Shown piece by piece: positions 1 through 8,109 of a DNA stretch of 59,780 nt; position 1 is the stretch's first letter, and each line of letters starts with the position of its first letter. Below the pieces are notes generated by a model. The model saw nothing but the letters and a program-made list of their open reading frames with translations, was not told the origin of the DNA and did no database searches. This DNA comes from JBJXFY01 sp046155815 (GTDB lineage Bacteria; Verrucomicrobiota; Verrucomicrobiia; Limisphaerales; CAIMTB01), in the NCBI GenBank assembly GCA_046155815.1, contig JBJXFY010000021.1:1-59780 (forward strand), given 5' to 3'. The position numbers and the translations under genes were made by a program.

Positions 1-437
1 ACGATGGCCGCCGGCAGCCCGCGGGCGACCTCGGCGGCGAGCGTCGGGCCGGACAGCGCCACCACCGCGGCGCGCAGCGCGGCGGACTCGATGACGCCGC
101 TCATGGTCAGGCCGCTGGCGAACTCAATGCCCTTGGTCACGCTCACGACGAGGCCGGCATAACCGGCGAGCGCGGCGGCCACTTCCCGCACGCCCCGTGA
201 GGGCACGGCCATGACGACGAGATCCGCGCCGGAGCAGGCGGTGCGGGCGTCCGGCTCCGCGCGCCAGCCCGCGGGCAGCTCCACGCCGGGGAGGTAGCGC
301 GGATTGCGGCGGGTGGCGGCGAGGTCGGCGAGGTCGGCGGGATCGTGGCCCCAGAGGGTGACGGCGTGGCCGTTGCGGTGGAGGAGCAGGGCGAGCGCCG
401 TGCCCCAGGCGCCGGAACCGAGGACGGTGGTGTTCAT
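1..437 (-). CDS. gpsA: Glycerol-3-phosphate dehydrogenase [NAD(P)+], N-terminal part (cut by window edge)
   Basis: Makes sn-glycerol-3-phosphate from dihydroxyacetone phosphate for phospholipid synthesis in the cytoplasm. About 145 N-terminal residues are visible. They start MNTTVLGSGAWGTALA, the glycine-rich NAD(P)-binding loop at residues 6-12, and continue through AVPSRGVREV (residues 77-86), SVTKGIEF and the GPTLAAEVARGLP segment typical of GpsA. The ATG at 437 gives the standard N-terminus directly before the Rossmann loop. The rest of the gene lies beyond base 1. The next gene upstream on the same strand is plsY, whose product consumes the glycerol-3-phosphate, so the pair forms a small phospholipid cluster. 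The 180-bp gap between them holds a repeat. Confidence 0.93.
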   Translation of the reverse strand, partial: MNTTVLGSGAWGTALALLLHRNGHAVTLWGHDPADLADLAATRRNPRYLPGVELPAGWRAEPDARTACSGADLVVMAVPSRGVREVAAALAGYAGLVVSVTKGIEFASGLTMSGVIESAALRAAVVALSGPTLAAEVARGLPAAI

Positions 438-457
438 GCGGGGCAGAAGGGTTTCAT

Positions 458-602
458 GGAACAGCGAAGGCGCGGGGAAGTGAAGTTCAGCCGCAAGGCC
501 TGCCAGTTCTGGAAGCCCGTCGGGGATTTTCTCCGCCTTGGTTCTGCCGGGCGGCCTTCATCCGTTTTTTCTCCTGCGCCTCTTCGCGCCTTCGCTGTTC
601 AA
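458..602. repeat. Inverted-repeat element in the gpsA-plsY gap
   Basis: The arm GGAACAGCGAAGGCGCG begins at 458. A partly complementary arm, TCTTCGCGCCTTCGCTGTTC, ends near 600. The same phrase in the same inverted arrangement occurs near 43272-43413. It looks like an interspersed non-coding hairpin element. No gene is supported here. Confidence 0.55.
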
Positions 603-617
603 CGTGCGTTTCACGGT

Positions 618-1256
618 TCATGCGGGCGGTGGGGCCGCGGGTTTCTGGCCGAGCCGCGGCTCGGTGCCGGCGGAAAGCCGGCGGAGGTTGCCGCGGTGGC
701 GGAAGATCGCCAGCAGTCCCAGCAGCAGCGCCAGGGCGAAGAGCCGCCGGTCCGCCTCGAAGAGCCACGCCGAGACCGGCAGCGACAAGGCGGCGGCCAG
801 CGAGCCGACCGAGACGTAGCGCGTGGCGGCGAGCGCGGCGAAGAACGCCGCGGTGGCGATCAGGCCTGTGACCGGCATGAGGCCGTACAGGACGCCGGCG
901 GAGGTGGCGATGCCCTTGCCGCCCTTGAAGCGCAGCCAGCAGGTGTAGTTGTGGCCCAGCACGGCGCCGACCCCGGCCAGGATGCGCAGGCCCGTGCCGG
1001 GGCCGGGCGCCCCGAGGCCGGCGGTCACGGCGAGCGGGAGCAGCGCGACGGCGGTCCAGCCCTTCAGCGCGTCTAGGGTGAAGACGGCGATGCCGGCCGG
1101 CCTGCCGAGGACGCGCATGGCGTTGGTCGCGCCGATGTTGCCGCTGCCCAGGGTACGCAGGTCCACGCCCTTCAGCCGCGCGGCGAGGTACCCGAACGGG
1201 ACGGACCCGAGCAGGTAGGCCCCCAACGCGGTGAGCAGGTAGGCGAGCGGCGGCAC
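618..1256 (-). CDS. plsY: Glycerol-3-phosphate acyltransferase PlsY (acyl-phosphate dependent)
   Basis: Inner-membrane enzyme that transfers an acyl group from acyl-phosphate to glycerol-3-phosphate, giving lysophosphatidate. The 212-residue protein has several hydrophobic segments and the PlsY signature blocks LLGSVPFGYLAARL, LGSGNIGATNAMRVLG, LGHNYTCWLRFKGGKGIAT and a final IFRHRGNLRRL. I chose the GTG at 1256 because it places the first membrane segment (PPLAYLLTALGAYLLGS) at the N-terminus as in the family. An upstream TTG at 1358 would add about 34 proline-rich residues and overlap the neighbouring gene's stop. A -10-like CAACCT ends 7 bases before the GTG. The C-terminal tail is proline/alanine-rich and probably disordered. 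Confidence 0.93.
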   Translation of the reverse strand: MPPLAYLLTALGAYLLGSVPFGYLAARLKGVDLRTLGSGNIGATNAMRVLGRPAGIAVFTLDALKGWTAVALLPLAVTAGLGAPGPGTGLRILAGVGAVLGHNYTCWLRFKGGKGIATSAGVLYGLMPVTGLIATAAFFAALAATRYVSVGSLAAALSLPVSAWLFEADRRLFALALLLGLLAIFRHRGNLRRLSAGTEPRLGQKPAAPPPA

Positions 1257-1263
1257 GGGGCGG

Positions 1264-1293
1264 AGGTTGGGGGCCGGGAAAACCCGCGGGCAA
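1264..1293 (-). promoter_or_regulatory. Candidate promoter of plsY, possibly leaderless
   Basis: Minus-strand TTGCCC (1293-1288), an 18-base spacer, then CAACCT (1269-1264). Seven bases separate it from the GTG start, and no Shine-Dalgarno sequence is seen. Call by eye only. Confidence 0.3.
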
Positions 1294-1354
1294 GGCTGCG
1301 GTGGCGGCGCGGCAGGAGGCTTGAAGCGGAGAACGGCCCCGTGGCACCGACCCT

Positions 1355-2290
1355 TCAATGGATCGGCACCGGCACGACGCGGGCGAAAGCGCGCGGCCCG
1401 TCCGCCGGAAGTCCGAACTCACCAATCGTCCCGCCGGCGCGGACCACCGGCCCGGCCGGCCACCACGGACCCGTGACTTCCGGCGCCGATTCCACCTGAT
1501 AGGTCATCCCGGCCACGGTCGCGTAACTGAAGCGGAGCGTTTCCCCGTCCGGCACGCCCGCCGAGTGAACGCGCAGGCCCGACGCCGGATCCTTCGGATT
1601 GGTCGCGGCGTCGAACTCCGTCCGTTCATCCAGGCCGTCCGCGTCGAAGTCATCGGACCCGTCCCGCGCGAGCGATCCGAAATTGGCCACCTCCCAGTCG
1701 TCATCCAGCCCGTCATCGTCGGCGTCGGGTTCGGCCTCCTGCGCCACGAACACTCCCCGTCCGGCACCGGCCTCGTCCCATGCCTCAAAGGCGAAGCTGC
1801 GGCTGTCCGCCGACCAAGCCCCGTCGGAGGCGACCCGGACCAGCAGCCCGAGGCCGGGGAGGTCGAGCGTGAGCGCCATGGTGCGTCCCAGGCGCAGGGC
1901 GCGGAGGAAAAGGTCCACCCGGCCGTTGGTGTCGTCCGCCACGAGGTTCGCCGCCTCGGTCGCCAGCGCGATGAAACGCCCGTCCGCGCTGACGGCCAAA
2001 TCAGGCGAGTGCCCGTCGGCCGCCTGTCCGGCGGCGTTGGTCGTGACCAGCGTCAACGGACCGTCGGGCAGGGAACGATGCCAGACCTGGAGCGGCCCGA
2101 GCGGCCGGCCGGCCGCCGTGGCGAGGAAAAAGAGGCTGCGGCCGTCGCCCGCCAGCACCGGCGCATGGGTTCCGCCGGCGGGCGTGATGGAGCTGCGTCC
2201 GAAGCGAAAAGGCTCCGCTCCCAGGGCGCAGACACCCAGCATCGGGACGACTGAGAGAATCAGAAGCTGGATGATGCTCCGCGCGGCCAT
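1355..2290 (-). CDS. Secreted protein with TSP3-like calcium motif and verrucomicrobial C-terminal module
   Basis: A 311-residue exported protein of unknown function. The ATG at 2290 starts a signal peptide (MAARSIIQLLILSVVPMLG, then ALGAEP). The middle has WD40/TolB-like stretches with phrases such as SADGRFIAL and WSADSRSFAFE. Near residue 190 an acidic stretch reads PDADDDGLDDDWE and then DFDADGLDE, typical of thrombospondin type 3 calcium-binding repeats. The last 65 residues (from MTYQVESAPEVTG to GPRAFARVV) resemble C-terminal modules of three other secreted proteins in the window. It faces a pseudopilin gene, with the starts 90 bases apart on opposite strands. It could be a TolB-like propeller surface protein; a specific role cannot be assigned. 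Confidence 0.75.
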   Translation of the reverse strand: MAARSIIQLLILSVVPMLGVCALGAEPFRFGRSSITPAGGTHAPVLAGDGRSLFFLATAAGRPLGPLQVWHRSLPDGPLTLVTTNAAGQAADGHSPDLAVSADGRFIALATEAANLVADDTNGRVDLFLRALRLGRTMALTLDLPGLGLLVRVASDGAWSADSRSFAFEAWDEAGAGRGVFVAQEAEPDADDDGLDDDWEVANFGSLARDGSDDFDADGLDERTEFDAATNPKDPASGLRVHSAGVPDGETLRFSYATVAGMTYQVESAPEVTGPWWPAGPVVRAGGTIGEFGLPADGPRAFARVVPVPIH

Positions 2291-2380
2291 GAGGAACGAC
2301 GGGCGAGGCTTCCACCCGTTACCGCGGCCGTCAGCTTGACTCACGCAGGGTCACAACCGAGCCCATCGGCGCCTTCCGTC

Positions 2381-3225
2381 ATGGTCCGCCCGCATTCGCA
2401 GTCACGCCGCGCCTTCACACGGCCTGACGCCGTGGGACTCATGGCCGCGCTGGGCGTGATGGCCCTGCTGGTGACGGGCGCCACGGGCGGACGCGACGGC
2501 CGCCGGGCGGCCTGCCTGGATCATGTGCGCCAACTGGCCATGGCTTCCGTCATGTATGCCGGGGACCACGGCGACACCCTGCCTCATTCGGGCTGGGGCC
2601 TGCGCGGCGCGGACTGCTGGGCGCATGCCGTCCAGGTGAACGGCCAGACCATCCCCTACTTGGTGGGAAAGGACGATCCCACGCCCCAGCTCCCCTACCT
2701 GCGCGCGGGCCAGCTTTGGCCCTACCTCCGCCGTGAGGCCGTTTTCATGTGCCCGCAGGATGTCACGGAGCGTTCCGGCAGCCCTTATTCATCGTGGCGC
2801 CAGCGTGATCTCAAGATCACGAGCTACACCATGAACAGTTCCGTGATCGGCCACGCAGATATTCGGATTGGGGCTGTGCATCAGCTCAGCCGGTTTGCGC
2901 CGGATGCGTTTCTTCTGTGGGGGCGGATGAGACCCGGCCCTTTCTCTTCAATGATGCGGTGAGCTACCCGAGCGAAACCCCTTCTGCCCGGCACGGCCCA
3001 AGCCGGCTCCCGGTATCGAATCAAAACGCCACCAATGACAGCCACGGCTGCCATGTAGGCCGGTTTGACGGCTCCGCCGGTTTCGTCAGCCGCGCCGAGT
3101 TTATTTCCGAGAGCGGAGGAAGCGAACAGGTCGGCAACTCCATCATCAGGATCGTCCCGACGAATCTGCCCAACCGCGCGTGGTGCGCGCCGGACATGCG
3201 GACCGGCGGCTACCCGCGGCCTTGA
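2381..3225 (+). pseudogene. Pseudopilin-like (type II secretion/DUF1559-type) gene with a frameshift
   Basis: The first frame (ATG 2381, stop 2962) has a degenerate pilin-like N-terminus (RRAFTRPDAVGLMAALGV followed by a hydrophobic helix) and CLDHVRQLAMASVMYAGDHGD, typical of verrucomicrobial pseudopilins. After DAFLLWG the family sequence continues in another frame: ADETRPFLFNDAVSYPS, then SHGCHVGRFDGSAGFVSR, the conserved H..G-DG ending, to a stop at 3225. One extra G in the run GGGGG at 2919-2923 would rejoin the frames. Either this is a recent frameshift mutation, an assembly error in a homopolymer, or programmed slippage; the first two are more likely. Residues on both sides still look constrained, so inactivation, if real, is recent. 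Confidence 0.75.
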
Positions 3226-3230
3226 GCGGG

Positions 3231-4244
3231 TCAGTGCGGGCTCTCCGCGTAGTGCTTGCGCAGGAGGTCCACGCCGAAGTCTCCGTCGAAGGAACGCCAC
3301 ACCGCGTGGATGTGGTTGTTGTTGTTCTGCACGTTGTCGTACTCGAGCAGGAAGGTCGCGCCCTGCACGCGGTAGTAGTGCCCCTCGCCGGGCTCGAGGC
3401 CGCCCATCCAGGCAAAGCGGATGTTCTCCGGGCCGCTGTCCATGATCTTCCGCATCTCCGCCTCCGCCATCTCCGGCCGGACGCGACGGAGGTATTCCTC
3501 CACCAGCGCGCGCAGCTGCTCCTTCTGGCCCTCCTCGAGGTCGCCGGCGCGGAGGCCCTTGTCCTCGAGCGGGCCGACCTTCTTCTCCGCGGCGGTGAAG
3601 ATGTCCGCCGGCGCCTTGTCCGCGATCACGGCCACGCGGCGCTGCTCGGGCGTGAGCGACTTCACCAGCGCGCGGGCCAGGTCCTCCTCGGGGCCGAGCG
3701 CGCGCAGGCCCTTGAGCGGGCCGTCCTTCACCGTCGCAGGGTTGGCGCCAAGGAAGGACGGCGTGCCGGCGAGGTGGCCCTTCACGATGCTGAAGTTGAC
3801 GGAGAGATGATGGCCTTCGAGCCGCCAGCCCCAGGTGCCGGCGGGCGCCGGTTCGCCGAAGATGGTGACGTAGTAGCGGGCCGGGTCGCGCAGCGGGCCG
3901 GAGCCTTTCTCGATCTCCTTGAGCACGGTCTCGAGGCTCATGATGGTGCTGGCCTTCACGAGGCCGCGCTGGCCCAGGCCGGTGGCGAGCAGCGCGTGGG
4001 CGAGATGCTGCTGGGCCGGGGTGAGCTCGCCCCAGGCGAGGCCCTTCCGGTCGCGCGGGATGAAGTGCCAGTTCAGCCGCTCCTCGTTCTTGAACTCAAA
4101 GGTCGCCTTGGCGCGTTGCTCGGGCGTGAGCGACGCCAGCCACGCGGTGGCGCCGGCGGCCATCTCGGCGGCGGGTTCGTGGGCGCGCAGCGGCAGGACA
4201 AGCGTGCAGGCGAGGGCGAGGAGGGCCGTGGCAGGCAGGTGCAT
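3231..4244 (-). CDS. DUF3500 family secreted protein
   Basis: A 337-residue protein with a signal peptide (MHLPATALLALACTLVLP, then LRAHEP) from the ATG at 4244. The mature part carries DUF3500 hallmarks: LASLTPEQRAKATFEF, ERLNWHFIPRDRKGLAWGEL, RDPARYYVTIFGEP, WGWRLEGHHLSVNFSIV and the C-terminal HIHAVWRSFDGDFG block with the NNNNH stretch just before it. The family is common in Planctomycetota and Verrucomicrobiota and has no established biochemical role. It converges with the broken pseudopilin, the two ends being 5 bases apart, and diverges from the YmdB-like gene across a hairpin repeat. Confidence 0.88.
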   Translation of the reverse strand: MHLPATALLALACTLVLPLRAHEPAAEMAAGATAWLASLTPEQRAKATFEFKNEERLNWHFIPRDRKGLAWGELTPAQQHLAHALLATGLGQRGLVKASTIMSLETVLKEIEKGSGPLRDPARYYVTIFGEPAPAGTWGWRLEGHHLSVNFSIVKGHLAGTPSFLGANPATVKDGPLKGLRALGPEEDLARALVKSLTPEQRRVAVIADKAPADIFTAAEKKVGPLEDKGLRAGDLEEGQKEQLRALVEEYLRRVRPEMAEAEMRKIMDSGPENIRFAWMGGLEPGEGHYYRVQGATFLLEYDNVQNNNNHIHAVWRSFDGDFGVDLLRKHYAESPH

Positions 4245-4301
4245 GGAGGGAGGCTCGCGACAGCCCGGCCTGCGGTGCAATGCCATTTCTCATCTCTTCG
4301 T

Positions 4302-4362
4302 CGTGCTCCTGCCCGTCCTCGTCTGCAACGGACGTTCGAGCACGAGGACGGGGAGGAGCACG
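4302..4362. repeat. Long hairpin repeat (GAGGACG family), copy 1
   Basis: The left arm 4302-4322 (CGTGCTCCTGCCCGTCCTCGT) and the right arm 4342-4362 are reverse complements over 21 bases with one mismatch, separated by 19 bases. It lies between the DUF3500 and YmdB-like genes. A related purine/pyrimidine-biased hairpin occurs at 50153-50230. Confidence 0.75.
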
Positions 4363-4405
4363 GGCATTCAGGTCGCCGGTCCGCGCCCCGCTGGCGACTC
4401 GTTCA

Positions 4406-4433
4406 TTGCCCCGGCCGCGCTTCCTTTTAGGGT
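4406..4433 (+). promoter_or_regulatory. Candidate leaderless promoter of the YmdB-like gene
   Basis: TTGCCC (4406-4411), a 16-base spacer and TAGGGT (4428-4433). Seven bases separate it from the GTG at 4441, so transcription would start at or next to the start codon. No Shine-Dalgarno sequence is present. Confidence 0.4.
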
Positions 4434-4440
4434 GGCCGCG

Positions 4441-5232
4441 GTGAACCTCCTCTTTATCGGTGACATCGTGGGCGCGCCCGGCCGGCGGGCGGTCCGCACG
4501 CTGCTGCCGGCCCTGCGTGCCCGCCACGACCTTCACCTTGTCATCGCCAACGGCGAAAACAGCGCGGGTGGCGCCGGCATCACGCCCGACACCGCGTCCG
4601 AGATTTTCGCGGCCGGCGTGGACATCATCACCACGGGGGACCATCTCTGGGACCAGAAGGAAGTGAGTGAACTCCTGCTCCGGGAGACGCGCTTCCTGCG
4701 CCCGTTGAACTACCCCGCCGGCACCCTGGGCCAGGGCAGCACCGTCTGGCAGCGCGACGGCCTGCCCTCCGTGGGCATCCTGAACGCGCAGGGCCGGACC
4801 TTCATGCCGCCGCTGGACAACCCCTTCACCGTGGCGCCGCCCGAGGTCGAACGCGTGCGCCGGCACACGCCGCTGATCTTCGTGGATTTCCACGCCGAGG
4901 CCACGTCCGAGAAGATCGCCTTCGCGCGCATGCTCGACGGGAAGGTCTCCGCCGTCGTGGGCACGCACACGCACGTGCAGACGGCCGACGAGCAGATCTT
5001 CCCCGGCGGCACCGCGTACCTCACCGACGCCGGCTTCACCGGGCCGCACGAGAGCGTGCTGGGGCGCGAGATTGATCCGGTGGTGCGCAAGTTCCAGACC
5101 TGCGCCCCGGCGAAGTTTGGCATCGCCGCCGGCCGCATCCTGCTCCAGGGCGCGCTCATCCGCGTGGACGACCAGACCGGCCGCGCGCTGGCCATCGAGC
5201 GCGTTTCCGAGCCGCTGCCCGCGCACTCCTGA
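4441..5232 (+). CDS. ymdB: YmdB-type metallophosphoesterase (TIGR00282 family)
   Basis: A 263-residue cytoplasmic protein. In relatives this family hydrolyses 2',3'-cyclic nucleotides and affects development and biofilm in Bacillus. Visible family blocks are NLLFIGDIVGAPGRRAV (metal-binding D), VIANGENSAGGAGIT, GVDIITTGDHLWDQKE, RPLNYPAGTLG, FVDFHAEATSEK and VVGTHTHVQTADEQI, supplying the Asp/Asn/Glu/His metal ligands. The GTG at 4441 gives the exact family N-terminus; no ATG fits. Length is normal. The next gene on the strand, xseA, starts 168 bases later across a repeat, so the two are probably separate transcripts. Confidence 0.92.
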   Translation: MNLLFIGDIVGAPGRRAVRTLLPALRARHDLHLVIANGENSAGGAGITPDTASEIFAAGVDIITTGDHLWDQKEVSELLLRETRFLRPLNYPAGTLGQGSTVWQRDGLPSVGILNAQGRTFMPPLDNPFTVAPPEVERVRRHTPLIFVDFHAEATSEKIAFARMLDGKVSAVVGTHTHVQTADEQIFPGGTAYLTDAGFTGPHESVLGREIDPVVRKFQTCAPAKFGIAAGRILLQGALIRVDDQTGRALAIERVSEPLPAHS

Positions 5233-5247
5233 AACGCCGACAACTGG

Positions 5248-5367
5248 AACCGCAGATGACCGCAGAAAAACGCAGATGGGGAGGGGTGGCGAAGGCTCCG
5301 GCACTCAGCCGCTGGCGGCTGCGATCAGCGCTGTTGAATCTGCGTTCATCTGCGTTCATCTGCGGTT
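5248..5367. repeat. Inverted repeat of the CGCAGATGAA type
   Basis: The left arm 5248-5278 begins AACCGCAGATGACCGCAG. The right arm 5338-5367 consists of tandem ATCTGCGTTC units and is its reverse complement at about 26 of 30 positions. The arms are built from a near-perfect 10-base unit (CGCAGATGAA) and flank a 59-base loop. It fills the ymdB-xseA gap. Confidence 0.8.
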
Positions 5368-5400
5368 CTCCTCCTTTCCCCGCGGTTCGCTGCTGAAGCC

Positions 5401-6921
5401 ATGCCGCGCCCGGCCACCAGCCAGTGGGAGTTCGGCGACCTGTTCTCCGGCGCGCGCCCGGCGGAGCCCGCGGCTCCGGCGCCCGCGGCGCGCACCCTGT
5501 TCTCCGTCACGGAGATCACCCGGCAGGTGAAGGGCCTGCTCGAGGGCCGCTTCGGCGACGTATGGATCACGGGCGAGATCACCAACCTCCGCTCCCAGCC
5601 CTCGGGCCATGCCTATTTCACCCTCAAGGACGCCGCCGCGCAGCTCGCCTGCGTGCTCTTCCGCGGCGTCACGGGCGTCGCGCGGGGGCTGCTGCAGGAC
5701 GGCGCCTGCGTGAACCTCGGCGGGGAACTCACCGTGTACGAGGCCCGCGGGCAGTATCAGCTCCTCGTCCGCGCGGTGGAGGCCCGGGGCGAGGGCGCGC
5801 TCATGGCGGCCTTCGAGCGGCTGAAGCGCCGGCTGGAGGCGGAGGGCCTCTTCCGGCCGGAGCGCAAGCGTCCGCTGCCGCGCTTCCCCCGCTGCGTCGG
5901 CCTCGTCACCTCGCCCGCAGGCGCCGCGCTGCGCGACGTGCTTTCCGTCGTCCGCCGCCGTCATCCGGGCCTCGAACTGATCCTCGCCCCTTGCCGCGTC
6001 CAGGGCGCCGGTGCCGCGGAGGAGATCGCGGCGGCCATCCGGCGGCTCAACGCCTACGCTGTGGCGGAGAGGGAAATGGAGGAAGAGGCGCGGACGGGAA
6101 AAGGAGCCGAGGGGCGGTTTGGCGGGGGTTCGATCTCCTTTTCCCCTTCTCCCCTTTTCCCCCGTTCCACGTCCATCCCCGAGGCCATCCTTGTAACCCG
6201 CGGCGGCGGGAGCCTCGAGGACCTGTGGGCCTTCAACGAGGAGACCGTGGCCCGTGCCATCGCGGAGTCGGCCCTCCCGGTCGTCTCGGCCGTGGGGCAC
6301 GAGATTGACTTCACGATCAGCGACTTCACCGCCGACCTGCGCGCCGCCACGCCCAGCGCCGCCGCCGAACTGCTCACCGCCGGCTACGTCGCCGCGCGCG
6401 GGACGCTGGCCGATGACGTGACCCGGTTGCGGCGCGCCATGGCCGGCCGGCTCGCCGCGCTGACCCGGGACGTCGGCGGCCCCACGCAGCGCCTCGAACG
6501 ACGCCATCCGCGCCGCCAGCTTGCCGAACGCGCCCAGCGCCTCGACGAAGCCCGCGAACGCCTCGCCCGCGCCACCGCCGGCGGGCTCCGCGGCCGCCGC
6601 GTGTCGGCCGGCGAATTCGCCCGCCGCCTCGCGCGCCTGCGGCCGGGGCTGCGCCTCGCAAAGCTCCGCGATGAACTCACACGCCGCCTCGGCGAGTTCA
6701 ACCCGCTGGCCGCGCGCGGGGTGGCCGCGCGCCGCGAGCGCCTCGCCGTCGCCGAGGCCCGCCTGCGCCTGCTTTCGCCCGACGCCGTCCTCGCCCGCGG
6801 CTACTCGATTACCCTGGAAGCCGACAGCGGCCGCGTGCTGCGCGACGCGCGGGAAGTACCGGCCGGCTCGAACCTCCGCACCCGCCTCGCCCGCGGAGAG
6901 GTCCGCAGCCGGGCGGAGTGA
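5401..6921 (+). CDS. xseA: Exodeoxyribonuclease VII large subunit
   Basis: Catalytic subunit of the exonuclease that degrades single-stranded DNA from both ends during repair. The 506-residue protein has the N-terminal OB domain (VWITGEITNLRSQPSGHAYF), the catalytic-region blocks VGLVTSPAGAALRDV, TRGGGSLEDLWAFNEE and VVSAVGHEIDFTISDFTADL, the long basic coiled-coil region (residues about 340-460) and the C-terminal LARGYSI block. Between residues about 220 and 260 there is an insertion rich in Glu, Gly, Ser and Pro, encoded by a purine tract and then a pyrimidine tract that partly complement each other. Relatives have only a short linker there. No xseB follows. Confidence 0.93.
   Translation: MPRPATSQWEFGDLFSGARPAEPAAPAPAARTLFSVTEITRQVKGLLEGRFGDVWITGEITNLRSQPSGHAYFTLKDAAAQLACVLFRGVTGVARGLLQDGACVNLGGELTVYEARGQYQLLVRAVEARGEGALMAAFERLKRRLEAEGLFRPERKRPLPRFPRCVGLVTSPAGAALRDVLSVVRRRHPGLELILAPCRVQGAGAAEEIAAAIRRLNAYAVAEREMEEEARTGKGAEGRFGGGSISFSPSPLFPRSTSIPEAILVTRGGGSLEDLWAFNEETVARAIAESALPVVSAVGHEIDFTISDFTADLRAATPSAAAELLTAGYVAARGTLADDVTRLRRAMAGRLAALTRDVGGPTQRLERRHPRRQLAERAQRLDEARERLARATAGGLRGRRVSAGEFARRLARLRPGLRLAKLRDELTRRLGEFNPLAARGVAARRERLAVAEARLRLLSPDAVLARGYSITLEADSGRVLRDAREVPAGSNLRTRLARGEVRSRAE
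6062..6171 (+). repeat. In-frame hairpin-like insertion inside xseA
   Basis: A purine-rich stretch containing GGGAAAAGGAG (around 6098-6108) is followed by CTCCTTTTCCCCTTCTCCCC (from about 6136). Together they form an imperfect inverted repeat that keeps the reading frame and encodes a low-complexity linker. Confidence 0.5.
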
Positions 6922-7017
6922 AGGGGGCGGACTTGGCCTTGGAACTTTCCCCGCCGCCGCCCTAGCTTCCCCGCCCCGGCGGCGCGGCCGACGTTCGTTC
7001 CGCCCCCGAATCTGTGC

Positions 7018-8100
7018 ATGCAAGTCACTGAAAACCTGCGCGTCGTCAACCTGGCGCGGCTGATCACGCCGCGCCTGCTCAAGGACCGCGTCCCGTCCCC
7101 GCCCGCCGCACTGCGGACCGTCATCACCGGCCGCGCCACCGTCGAGCGCATCCTGCGCGGCGACGACCCGCGCCTGCTCGTCGTCGTCGGGCCGTGCTCG
7201 ATCCACGACGTGCGCAGCGCCTGCGAGTACGCCGGGCGCCTCGCCGCGCTGCGCGGCGAGCTCGGCGACCGCCTCGAACTGGTGATGCGCGTTTACTTCG
7301 AGAAGCCCCGGACCATCGTCGGCTGGAAGGGCCTCATCAACGACCCGCACCTCAACGGCTCCTACGACATCGAGACCGGCCTCGGGCGTGCGCGGGAAAT
7401 CCTGCTGCACGCCAACGGGCTGGGCCTGCCCGCCGCCACCGAGTTTCTGGACCCCATCGTGCCGCAGTACATCGCGGACCTGGTGACGTGGGCCGCCATC
7501 GGCGCGCGCACCACGGAGTCTCAGACGCACCGCCAGATGGCCAGTGGCCTCTCGATGCCCGTGGGCTTCAAGAACGGCACGGACGGCAGCCTCCAGATCG
7601 CGCTCGACGCCATGCTCGCCGCGCGGCACCCGCACTGTTTCCTCGGCATTGACGAGGACGGCTTCACCAGCGTGGTCCGCACCGCGGGCAACCCCTGCGG
7701 CCACGTCGTGCTGCGCGGCGGCAAGGCCGGCACGAACTACGACCGGGAAAGCATCGCCGCCGCCGTGGCCGGGCTCGAGGCCGCCCGGCTTCCGCGCGGG
7801 CTGATGGTGGACTGCAGCCACGCGAACTCGGCCAAGCAGCATCTCCGGCAGGAGGAGGTCTGGCATTCGGTCATCGCCCAGCGCGTCGCGGGCAACACCG
7901 CCCTGATCGGCATGATGGTGGAAAGCCACCTCCACGAGGGCAGCCAGCCCGCCGGCGATCCCGCGACGCTCCGCCACGGCGTGTCCATCACCGACGCCTG
8001 CCTCGGCTGGGAGACCACGGAACGGATGCTCCGCCACGCACATCGCGAGCTGGGCGGGAGTGTCGCGGCTGAACCGGCAGTGAAGCTTGTGGCGGCATGA
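7018..8100 (+). CDS. aroF: 3-deoxy-7-phosphoheptulonate (DAHP) synthase, class I
   Basis: First step of the shikimate pathway: phosphoenolpyruvate plus erythrose-4-phosphate to DAHP. The 360-residue protein shows class I AroF/G/H motifs: VVVGPCSIHDVRSACEYA, RVYFEKPRTIVGWKGLIND, ATEFLDPIVPQYIADLVTW, ESQTHRQMASGLSMPVGFKN and VDCSHANSAKQH, supplying PEP-, metal- and substrate-binding residues. The isozyme letter cannot be decided from sequence alone. A TTGGAA...TAGCTT pair at 6939-6968 could be its promoter. A heptamer array separates it from hisF. Confidence 0.92.
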   Translation: MQVTENLRVVNLARLITPRLLKDRVPSPPAALRTVITGRATVERILRGDDPRLLVVVGPCSIHDVRSACEYAGRLAALRGELGDRLELVMRVYFEKPRTIVGWKGLINDPHLNGSYDIETGLGRAREILLHANGLGLPAATEFLDPIVPQYIADLVTWAAIGARTTESQTHRQMASGLSMPVGFKNGTDGSLQIALDAMLAARHPHCFLGIDEDGFTSVVRTAGNPCGHVVLRGGKAGTNYDRESIAAAVAGLEAARLPRGLMVDCSHANSAKQHLRQEEVWHSVIAQRVAGNTALIGMMVESHLHEGSQPAGDPATLRHGVSITDACLGWETTERMLRHAHRELGGSVAAEPAVKLVAA

Positions 8101-8109
8101 GAACCGTCG

